Positions 55,447-64,000 of a DNA stretch of 64,000 bases are shown piece after piece. The position numbers and the translations under genes were made by a program. Position 1 is the first letter of the stretch, and each line of letters begins with the position of its first letter. The stretch lies in the NCBI GenBank assembly GCA_963932465.1, contig OZ010794.1:439147502-439211501 (forward strand), in the 5' to 3' direction. The stretch comes from Maratus speciosus (lineage: Eukaryota > Arthropoda > Arachnida > Araneae > Salticidae). The notes beneath the pieces were generated by a model that saw nothing but the letters and a program-made list of their open reading frames with translations, had not been told where the DNA came from and made no database searches.

Positions 55447-56190
55447 AAAGGGACTTCTCCCCTTAACTTTGGAACGACTGCTGCTACATTCATGAAAGTG
55501 GTGTCTAGATATAGTAAAGTAGCCATGCGCTACTAAATGAAATCACCTATGGCACCACATGGTGGAGAATTGCAGAGTTACCATTCTTATCTCGAAAACA
55601 GAAAGAGATAGGGAAAAAAAGTGATTTATAAAGTTGTAGAGCATCATCGATTCAGTACGAAAAGACACCTTGTGGACATTAATTCGAAGCATAGAACTGT
55701 TAAAACACGCATTTTTTTTTTCATGATTTCCTACACTGTGACGTCACAAAATTTGAATGGAAGGAGAAATGATTATCTTTTGGACAAACGTCCATCCAAA
55801 TGTGCATTGCAGCTGATGGTGAGAAGTTTGAATATCTCCAATAAAAGTTATTGTTATAACTAGTTTTTTTCTTTCTAAGATCGTTATGTCATGTCACAGT
55901 GTAGGAAATCACAAAAAAAATAAATGTGCATTTTAATCGTTCTATTCTTTGCATTAATGCCCACAAGGTGTCTTTTTGCACTAAATCGATGATGTTCTAC
56001 AACTTTGTAAATCACTTTTTTCCCTATCTCTTTCCGTTTTCGAGATACGGAATGCTAACTCTGCAGTTTTCCACCAGGTGGCACTATAGACAGTTTCATT
56101 TAGTAGCGCATGGCTACTTTACTATGCATAGACACCACTTTTATGAATATAGCAGCAGCCGTTCTGATGTTAAGAGGGTGGCAGGGGACT
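55447..56190. repeat. Foldback structure with arms of about 300 bp
   Basis: The left arm (55447-55745) contains AAAGTGGTGTCTAGATATAG, AAGTAGCCATGCGCTACTAA and TCCTACACTGTGACGTCAC; the right arm (about 55885-56190) carries them inverted. The spacer is about 140 bases. Frames inside (55621, 55926) are arm by-products. It may be a foldback element. Confidence 0.8.
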
Positions 56191-56218
56191 TTAGTGGACA
56201 TACTGTAGTTTCTAATCT

Positions 56219-56935
56219 GTTTAAGGGGACTCTTCACTCACTTGAAAACGCTTGCTAATGCTAAACCTATGGGCAAGTTGTTTTTTGAATTTCTCGTTAA
56301 AATTTGAATATTTTTAAACTGTTTTTTCTTTTTTGCATAGGATAGCTGAGCTCAATCTCTAATTGGACAACTTTACACTTTTTCGATTTTGGTTGCAGAT
56401 TTTTTTAAATAAAGGTACTTTCACTTTCGATCAAAAAAGTAAAAAATAGCCATATTAGAGATCGACCTTAGTTAACCTAGGAAAAAAATTCATTTAAAAA
56501 TATTCAAATTTAATATTAAAGACGTGAATTATCACATTGCTAACAAGGCGTAAACCAACTTAGTGAAAAATGTCCAAGCCGGGAATCGAACCCGGGCCCC
56601 TGGAATAGATCTCCAGTGCTCTACCACTATGCCACAAGGACGATGCCCAGCTTGGCATCTCTCACTTATATAAGTTGGTAAGGCTGCAATCTCAGCACTA
56701 GATGGAAAAGTCTTCATGAGCACACAATCTAGCGGCGTAACATGAGATGCAAATGAACCCAGCATCGGTGAATATACAATTTTAATAACAATAATATCAC
56801 TGCTGTAAAGTAGTTGAAAAATTAATTAAAATTATTCAAATTTAAACGAGAAATTCGAAAACAATCTGCCCATAGGTTTGGCATTAGCAAGCTGGTATTT
56901 TCACGTGAGTGAAGAGTCCCCTTAAGAGCATTATT
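56219..56935. repeat. Inverted arms around a tRNA-like insert
   Basis: TTAAGGGGACTCTTCACTCA with GCTAATGCTAAACCTATGGG (56220-56320) recurs inverted at about 56835-56930. Between them lie the repeat shared with 16007-16203 and a tRNA-like sequence. It is probably a MITE that captured a SINE. Confidence 0.65.
56572..56641 (-). tRNA. tRNA-like sequence (minus strand), probably SINE-derived
   Basis: The minus strand reads GTCCTTG...CTTGGAC with five of seven acceptor pairs, a perfect anticodon stem CTGGA/TCCAG, a perfect T stem CCGGG/CCCGG with loop TTCGATT, and an A-box-like GGCATAGTGGTAGAGC. The D stem is broken and position 33 is not T, so a working tRNA is unlikely. Confidence 0.45.
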
Positions 56936-57900
56936 TATTTATTTATTTTTCTTTTATGCTAAAACTAGAGTATTATTGCAATTTGTTACAATTTTCTGTT
57001 AATACCATTGTTATTAATTGTGTAATTTCCTTGTGCATTGCTGAATGACTTCAGTTCAGCATACCAAAACATGCTATGATTGATGTTTGTCATTCATTTT
57101 CAAATTTTCATCTTTCATTCATTTATTTTATACTCCATGTCACATCTAAAGCATTTACAACCTTCTCTCATTATAAATCATTCCTTCTTCTCTCTTTTTT
57201 TTTTTTTTTTTTTTTTTTGTAACACATTATTTCTGCTTGCTTGCAAGACAGGTAATCATGAGAAATTTAGAAGATAGCCTTACAGATTTTCCTTTCCAAA
57301 TCCTGTTAATATATTTTTTTCTTTATCTTTGTTGAGGTTATTTTAGATTACCACATTTGTCTGGTTATTAAATGTCCATTGATTTATTTATTATATGCTA
57401 ATTTTAGATTGTCTTTACTTTTATAGAAGATAGTTGTTGGAAATAATTCAAAAGCATACCTTTCAAATACTTTTTTTTCCAAATTCCAATTTTTTGCACA
57501 GATGTTTAAAGTTGTAATGATAGTTTCTATTCACAATGAATTTTGTATTTATTTAAAGTATTTTTTTAAATGTATATGTCTATATCATTCATTTGCATTG
57601 TAGTTCACCTTAGTCAATCTATGATATTTTTTTCTACGTCTTTTCAGTTGCTGATGAATATAATTTTGATTTTTTAAGAAAAACACATCTACAATTATAA
57701 TTGTTTCTTCATTATCTTGTGCCAATATGTAGCATTTATGTAATCATAACATCCATACCATGTATTAATGATGGCAATACAGTTGAGCTCGTTTATAACA
57801 ACAATGAAACGAGCACTACCTTTGTTTATTATAACAATTTTTTTTAAATAAGCGGGCTTAAGCTTTGTTTGTTTTCTATGAAAATAAGATAATACATGAA

Positions 57901-58069
57901 CAGAGGTGTAAAAATTTAGGTGCCAGCGGGCAGTTTCTCACCACTTAATTTTATTAGTTTTCTTTGCTTAAATTTTACTAGCATTCTTACAAAAAAATTA
58001 GATCAAAAATAATGAATAAAATTTAGTGGTGAGGGACTGCCTGCTGGTGCTTAGATTTTTACATCCCTG
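57901..58069. mobile_element. Short hAT-type MITE (169 bp)
   Basis: CAGAGGTGTAAAAATTTAGG at the left and its inverse ending TTACATCCCTG at the right extend to arms of about 55 bases. The flanking 8-bp duplication TACATGAA (57893-57900, 58070-58077) is perfect, which suggests a fairly recent insertion. Confidence 0.92.
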
Positions 58070-59357
58070 TACATGAATACGTGGTTTTATTAAATTAGCA
58101 AATCAGTAAAATGAACTGAATTATTATCATTGTTGAGGTAAAATTACATCCTTCAACTAGAAGTATGAAATGGTATAATTTTAATGCAGAGTTTATTTTA
58201 TCTTTTAAATAAGTGAGTCATAAGCAAAAAGGATACAGTTAGCGAAAGAAAAGAAATCATTAATCATTTATTAATATTTTTAGATTAACCCGTCAGCATA
58301 CGCATTGGGATAAAATCTACTCCAATCACATTTTTTCTTTAAAAAAAAAGGGATAAATTTTTTAAGGATGCTTCTGACCTGCCTTGTACCTGTCAAGATC
58401 GAGTCTTTGTTTGCTAGTAGGGGAGAAATATACCTCTTGGGACTAAAAATTTTGTGCATGTAGAAACATTTCATTTCGATACATTCATTTCTTACTATGG
58501 GATAACACACACTTAATTTTAATGAAAGACTAACATAAAAGCTTCTTATATTTTTTGATTAAGGGGTATTAAATGTAATTAATATAAGTTTTGTGAAACA
58601 AGTCATCTTTTAAGGTGTAAAACAAATCGTTTGCATATTTTCTTAAAAAAAAAAAAAAAAAAAGTGATTTTTACAGAAACTGCGACAAAATCTGAAAATA
58701 AATATGAAAAGCATGATTTTTTCTCTAAAAGAAGTAGTACTGATGAATTTTACAATATAGAGCAGTAGATTTGTTTTTAAAACGCATTTAGCCAAAAATA
58801 TAATGGGAAACAAAATGGTGTGCGGTTTATCCCATGCGTGTAGTAATGTAATGGAAACTGCACGTGTGCTGATGTATTAAAAAAATTATCTTATTATAAA
58901 TATGTTTTAGAATTCTCTTCATCACATACTCGTACTTTTCATCTGAATAAGTACATTATTATTTTTCCTTTTTGCTAATCCTGAACCACATTTTTGTTGT
59001 TATGAAAAAAAATAAATACCGAGTTTCTTTAAATGCAGCTATCTGAGATAGTTAAAGATGCTTCATATCTGAAAATGTAAGCTAATGTGTCATGATTAGG
59101 AATGAATTTCAGAAACGTGTTTATGATAAAATTCTTTGTAACTTAATCGTATAAAAAGTTACTGATTATTGTAATTTCTTTATATTTTCATAGGTGAATT
59201 TTACCATTAACTTCTAATGAAAATTCTCCGTCCAGACACTGTTACATCTTAATGCAGTAGTGGAAATAATTATTTGGTAAATTAGTGAAAACTGTTTTTA
59301 GAATTGTGTTGTATAGATCATTTTGTGTGTCTTTTTTAACAAATCTCATGAACTATT

Positions 59358-59389
<32 letters not shown>

Positions 59390-59495
59390 TTCCGTGTTAT
59401 TTGTTATTTGTTTTGGTCAGTGAAGAGAGATGACATTTTAAGCATTCCATGTTGTATGCTGTTAATTTTTATAGTTGATGATAATGTTATATTTT

Positions 59496-59501
59496 AATAA
59501 A
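59496..59501 (+). terminator. Candidate polyadenylation signal AATAAA
   Basis: AATAAA is followed within about 20 bases by a GT-rich stretch (TGGTGGTATAAG) and then a long T tract, the usual make-up of an animal poly(A) site. It could end the Rab11-FIP transcript if a 3'UTR intron is spliced from 51418 to an acceptor such as TTTTCATAG at 59192. AATAAA is frequent by chance in such AT-rich DNA. Confidence 0.3.
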
Positions 59502-59526
59502 GACATTCTCCTAAAATGGTGGTATA

Positions 59527-59528
<2 letters not shown>

Positions 59529-59560
<32 letters not shown>
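59529..59560. repeat. Poly-T tract of 32 bases
   Basis: A T run just downstream of the candidate poly(A) signal. Several other long T or A tracts occur in the window (for example 57197-57218, 59358-59385). Confidence 0.75.
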
Positions 59561-59564
<4 letters not shown>

Positions 59565-59911
59565 AAAATGTTTATTTATTAATCCTTTTATTATCTACTT
59601 AATTTTCTTTTAATTTAACTTATGAATTAATAATTTAAAAACTATTTCAATAAACTGTCAAAGGCATCTCTGTAATTTTAAGGAACGCTTAAATATTCAT
59701 CATCAAATAGTTTGAGAATACATTTTTTTCACAAAATAGGCAGTCTTGTGATTTTTTCTTGGGATTATTTACTTTTATCATTATACAGATAAATGTCCTT
59801 TTTTTCTACTTCATTACAGTGTTATAGTTTGTAAGAATATTTTTTAAAAAGAATTTATTTTCTTGCTTACTATAAAGCTTTGAAGATACTTTCTACCACA
59901 AAATATCTTCA

Positions 59912-60407
59912 TTTTCACTGTTCTTTTTAACTTTAATTTAATTAAATAAGTTTTATAACTGTACCACCAGTTTGTCTTTTTCCTTCAATTTGTATAAGAT
60001 TTTGGTTTTGTAGATTTTTTAGTGACTGCTTTTTTTTAATTATTAAAAGATGTGATACATAAATTATATGTATATTAATTACATTAGAGGTTGTATTTAT
60101 TACAGTGGAAAAGAAAAAATTGTCAAATGTGATGCATCAAAGCAAATGCATGCTATAAATTTTCACTGTTCTTTTTAACTTTAATTTAATTAAATAAGTT
60201 TTATAACTGTACCACCAGTTTGTCTTTTTCCTTCAATTTGTATAAGATTTTCGTTTTGTAGATTTTTTAGTGACTGCTTTTTTTCTAATTACTAAAGGTT
60301 GTGATACATAAATTATATGTATATTAATTACATTAAAGGTTGTATTTATTACAGTGGAACATCATTTAAGAATAAATTGTCAAATGTGATGCATCAAAGC
60401 AATTCCA
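59912..60407. repeat. Tandem duplication with period 248 bp
   Basis: TTTTCACTGTTCTTTTTAAC at 59912 recurs at 60160 and the similarity runs through ACCACCAGTTTGTC, GTGATACATAAATTATATG and AATGTGATGCATCAAAGCAA, with few differences. A smaller duplication around AATCCAGTTCxATGGT follows at 60440-60600. Confidence 0.88.
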
Positions 60408-60767
60408 TGCTAAACATTATCCTCGTGAAATTTACAAATGAAATCCAGTTCCATGGTCAAAGAATTTATTTTTTAACTATTGCTATAAATTTTTTGATTC
60501 TGAAAAAATAAAATCCAGTTCTATGGTTTATTGATAAAAGAATTTATTTTTTAACTACTTCTATAAATTTTGTTATTCTGAAATTTATTTTTGTGAAATA
60601 GTATTTCTCCACAATCTTTGCTAATAGCTAAGTATTATAGGCTTTTTTTTTTTCTCTCCTGTTTAATAAGTACAATTCAGAATGATAAATAGAAAAACCA
60701 CTATAAATGCCTTTAAATTTTCTTGCATGTTAATGTAAGTGAAATGTTGGTTTTCTGTCTTTATATA

Positions 60768-61511
60768 CAGTGTAACTTCTATTTAACGAAGCCTCATCGT
60801 TACACTTAAACACTTCGTTATGAAGAAAATTCATTAAATAGAAATCAATTGAAATTCATGAAATTTGTATAGTAAAATACACATGCATAAAACGAAAAAT
60901 ACACATAAAATGGAAATATCGGATAAATATATTTTAATTCGGGCAGTATTTTTTTTTTTTTTTTTTTTTTTATGCAGTGTAAACATATGAGAAAAATTTA
61001 ATTAGAATAATGCCTAAAAAAACACATAATAAAGAGAGGTAAACAAAAACTGAAGCGTAGTGTACTTTTTCTCTTATTTTTTCTTAGTATTCCAAATCCT
61101 TTACTGAAAAAAGAATCTATAATATTACTTTGTATAGGTCTCTTATAAAAAGTACATGCTTCAACAAAATTTTGGTACTTTTGTAAGTATCCGAACAAAC
61201 CTGTAACATTTACATGAAACTGTGATCCCCTCCTTATTGTATCGAAAACTTTTAGCATTTCTTTTTTTGAATGCAAATGATTAAATAAATGAGTAATTTC
61301 ATTTTCTTTCAATCCGCTGAAATAAATTCATACATTCATCGTAACAGCAACCTCTGTGTTTGAAAGTTGTACACATATGAAAGTGGAATAAACTTCGTTA
61401 TATAGAATATATTTTTTGTGATATGAAGATTAATTTACATGTTAATGGCGTTCAATGGTTCAGACGAAAATTTCGTTAAGTAGAAAACTTCGTTAAATGG
61501 AAGTTCCACTG
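60768..61511 (-). mobile_element. Pogo/Tigger-type deletion derivative
   Basis: The left end CAGTGTAACTTCTATTTAAC and the right end GTTAAATGGAAGTTCCACTG are inverse with few changes, with TA on both sides. Subterminal TTCGTTA repeats occur at both ends. A transposase remnant lies on the minus strand. Confidence 0.82.
60998..61312 (-). pseudogene. C-terminal remnant of pogo-type transposase
   Basis: The minus-strand frame of 104 codons contains KEMLKVFDTIRRGSQFHVN, YLQKYQNFVEAC and a tail IQSNIIDSFFSK. The last part matches the short Q-x-x-I-x-x-F-F tail commonly found at the C-terminus of pogo/Tigger-type transposases. The catalytic and DNA-binding parts are absent. Confidence 0.5.
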
Positions 61512-61517
61512 TATATA

Positions 61518-61594
61518 GTGCTGGCTTAGCCCAGTGGTTAGCATACTGGCCACTAAATGAGGAGCTTGGACCATTGTAGATTCAATATTAGCAC
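61518..61594 (+). tRNA. tRNA-like sequence, degenerate SINE head
   Basis: GTGCTGGCTTAGCCCAGTGG followed by TTAGCATACTGG resembles an A box, and GTGCT pairs with AGCAC at 61590-61594. The B box (GTAGATTCAAT) is degenerate. It abuts the pogo-type element's right end. Confidence 0.35.
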
Positions 61595-62409
61595 GGCCTG
61601 GGTGGTATGTCTGTACAAGGTTTTCAGTTGTTTTTAACCATTTGAAAAAATGGTTATTGTTCTCATCAGGATGGGAAATGAAAAGCATATCTGAAGGTTT
61701 TCATTGGTTTAATATGCAATTTATTTGTTTTCTGATTGGTCTATACAGTAATCTGTATTTCCCTTTAATTTCAACAACGATGGATACTTTCTGTTGCCAC
61801 TATGACAAAAAAGTAATAAAAAGTACAAAAAAAAAAAAATTAATAACTCAGAAACAAATAGAGATAGAGCTTTCAAACAAATTGCATTTAAAAGTACATA
61901 TTTTTCTGTATCCGGCTGTGTAAAAAATAATGTTGTCGGATGTTTAGAAGTTTAAGAATGAAATTTCATTTAAAATTGGCCGTCAGATTTCTTGGGAAAA
62001 CTGACGATGGAAAAGCCTTTTCCCGAACAGCCAATGAAATGCTTGGATATTTACGTAAGTTTCAGGTGACTTAAGTTTTATGAAATCTGACGGGTTTCAG
62101 GCGATATTTTTGGCTTGCAGTTTTTACGTGTAATAACACTATTAATGTTTAATTCATGGCGTACGTAACGTATGATCAACTCCGCGATTTTTTATGTCTT
62201 AAATTTTAGTCTTTAAAAAAAAAATCGTTTTCCAAATGGTCGTTGTAATTTGATAAATTGCTTTTTTTTTTTTTTTTTTTCCTGAAAGAATGATAATTTG
62301 GATTACTTATCTTTCATAAGCTCTCCTTGAAGGCATCCATCTCACAGCAATATGAGCAATACTGGTAGATGCTTAACAAAAATCCATCCATCTCTTGTAA
62401 TAAATATAC

Positions 62410-62920
62410 AGGGTAAGTCAAAATGAATGCCCTAATTTCAAAGGTTTACTACGCAAAATGTAATCAATGTATTTGTTCAAAATATACTTACATGTAAAGG
62501 TATTATAATTAAGTTTTGAATGTACTTTTCACAAATGTTCAATATGCACTCCTTTCGTTATACGGCATATATCAAGTATGTGATGTAATTCTTTCCAAAC
62601 CATGTGCAGCATGTCCGTATCAATGCTGGCAATAGTGGCTGTGATATGGGCTTTCAAATCAGTTGTGGTCATTGGGCCTAGAGGCACAGACACGCGATCC
62701 TTTAAGAATCCCCACAAAAAAAAAAAAAAAAATTCGCATTGGGTGAGATCTGAGAATCATGATGGCCTATGTGCCATTTGCTGATGAATATAAAATTACA
62801 AACTACTATTCGTAACTTGTGTATATTACCTTTTATAGTGTGTTATATTTTGAATAAATACATTGATTACATTTTGCATAGTAAACCTTTGAAATTGGGG
62901 CATTCATTTTGACTTACCTT
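62410..62920 (-). mobile_element. Mariner/Tc1-like deletion derivative with about 75-bp inverted ends
   Basis: GGGTAAGTCAAAATGAATGC and the following sequence to about 62488 recur inverted up to GACTTACCTT near 62920 with few mismatches. The 511-bp element keeps a transposase 3' end on the minus strand. The flanks are TA-rich, but a target duplication is not certain. Confidence 0.8.
62529..62717 (-). pseudogene. C-terminal fragment of mariner/Tc-like transposase
   Basis: Read on the minus strand it starts WGFLKDRVSVPLGPMTTTDL and continues LKAHITATIASIDTDMLHMV, then VWKELHHILDICRITKGVHIEHL-type ending. The WG-x-L-K-D-x-V-Y/S-x-P pattern with a final C-R-x-T-x-G-x-H-I-E-H-L is the known C-terminus of a widespread arthropod DDE transposase family. 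Upstream a poly-T run (62719-62732 as A on the + strand) breaks the frame at the catalytic D-x-F-x-W region. Confidence 0.72.
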
Positions 62921-64000
62921 CTATATGTACATTAAACTATTGTTTTTCGATATTTTGTCAAAACTTTTAGCAATTTTCTGATTGTGAATTTCAAAAAATG
63001 AATAGCTTTTTAAAATAGGACTATGTAAATACTGATTAACATATAACTACACAGCACAGAACATTTGCACTATGAACTTAAATTTTCAGAAAGCATTAAA
63101 CTAAATTATTGGAAGGTGAACAACATTTTAAAATCTGATTTATAGATTTTTTTTAAAAAAGTCTTAAAAAATGGCAAGTAAAAATTTGATGAAATATGTT
63201 GAAGCCATCCCATAATCCATAAATTGTAATCAACTTACAACCAGATCCCACAATTAAGTCTCCTTTGTTTTAAAAAGAGAAAAAAAAAATCCACAAAAGT
63301 CTGATTTTACTTGGAAATGTTACTTTTATGCACCTAGTATAACCAAGTAGATAACTAATAGCTTGCTGATTTAGAAAAGTGATTTTAATTAATAATAAAT
63401 CGAAATTTATATCTGGTTGAAGATTTATCCATATTTTAGTTTAACTAGCAATATATTTCAATAGCACAAATAATTTCAGTAATATAAACATTACAGCAGC
63501 TATCAGAATTACTGATCTGAATTGATAATTTAACTCAAAAAAGATTATCTTTCATTTCGAATGTATAAAAGAGGAAAATGTTATATTTTATCAAGTTTGC
63601 AGAAAACTACAAACTAAATTACAAAATTGTATTATTAATTATTGTGAATTTTTTTTTAATTCTGCACATTTTTTCTGTACAATTTGGCCTCTTTATCCTA
63701 CAAATGATTATAGCTTAAGAAAATATTTATTTTTCATCTCCTGCTAACACTACTATTTGAGTTTGTTTTTTTAAAAGGGGAGAAAGTTTATTGAGGAGGA
63801 ATGGATAGGTTCCCTTTGATCTTAATGAAATATCAAAATTAAGTTTCAAGTTAAGGTTTTAAAAAACACATGTGAAAAGATTGAAATCATATGTATATAT
63901 TTCGTGCATAAATGATGTTTCACTGAAATTTTTATTATAGTACTTAAAATTGTAAAACAGAAATGTAGTGTGCTGTGTCTGGTTAGATTATAGATAATGG

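Larger units (their letters stand above)
51422..64000 (+). other. 3' UTR intron or downstream intergenic region
   Basis: 12.6 kb with no further host exon recognised. It contains the elements listed at 51659, 53227, 55447, 56219, 57901, 59912, 60768, 61518 and 62410. The parts at about 58080-59190, 60610-60760 and 62925-64000 are AT-rich with poly-A or poly-T tracts and no visible gene. Confidence 0.65.

Noticed and set aside
55621..56258. 80- and 110-codon ORFs
   Set aside because: They fall in the arms of the long foldback structure, in which both arms give unrelated peptides.
57238..57277. Possible alternative last exon reading TGNHEKFRR after CAAG/ACAG acceptors
   Set aside because: The frame does not fit the phase-2 donor of exon 8; with the ACAG acceptor the join gives an immediate stop, so no extra residues can be claimed.
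59285..59497. 70-codon ORF ending at the candidate poly(A) signal
   Set aside because: Its middle is a poly-T run encoding phenylalanines; no domain is present.

Overview
This is a stretch of animal nuclear DNA, most likely from an arthropod and possibly a chelicerate such as a spider. That inference rests on very AT-rich, CpG-poor introns of 1-16 kb, spliceosomal GT/AG exon borders, tRNA-derived SINEs, and many pogo/Tigger, hAT, TTAA-type and Ty3/gypsy relics. There are no bacterial operons, CRISPR arrays or rRNA genes. The window holds one host gene, read on the + strand and lacking its 5' end.

The host gene encodes a class I Rab11 family-interacting protein (Rab11-FIP; the Drosophila member is Rip11). 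Eight exons can be placed at 575-706, 2740-2906, 12794-12999, 29174-29380, 30634-30733, 39313-39408, 40433-40605 and 51260-51421. All intron phases agree, and together they give about 413 residues. Exons 1-2 encode the end of the C2 domain, which binds phosphatidic acid and phosphoinositides in this family. Exons 3-7 encode a serine-rich, acidic, low-complexity linker. Exon 8 encodes the C-terminal coiled-coil Rab11-binding domain. The stop codon lies inside a consensus splice donor, so a 3'UTR intron and a polyadenylation site near 59.5 kb are possible.

Most of the window is layered mobile DNA. Intron 2 holds a pogo-type element, a hAT-type element split by a second hAT-type element with an internal minisatellite, and another pogo-type element. 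Intron 3 holds a decayed Ty3/gypsy retrotransposon with both LTRs (18164-22897), two hAT-type MITEs in opposite orientation, a 137-bp hairpin and a 1.4-kb inverted-terminus element with unrecognised minus-strand ORFs. Intron 5 holds a 2.7-kb Tigger relic split by a hAT MITE that itself carries a pogo-type end. Intron 7 holds inverted tRNA-derived SINE arms, a 583-bp tandem duplication containing hairpins, and a group of CpG-rich palindromic segments at 47.7-49.5 kb that look regulatory. Downstream of the stop are a TTAA-flanked element, a second copy of the intron-2 hAT element in inverted orientation, a long hairpin, a short hAT MITE with a perfect target duplication, a pogo-type relic and a mariner-like transposase fragment.

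I found no convincing new multi-gene system. The best leads are the palindrome-rich CpG cluster, the unexplained 22985-24394 element, the GC-rich block at 31030-31680, the in-frame 21-bp coding repeat in exon 4, and the stop codon that coincides with a splice donor. Positions of repeat borders were read by eye and may be off by a few bases where the copies are diverged.
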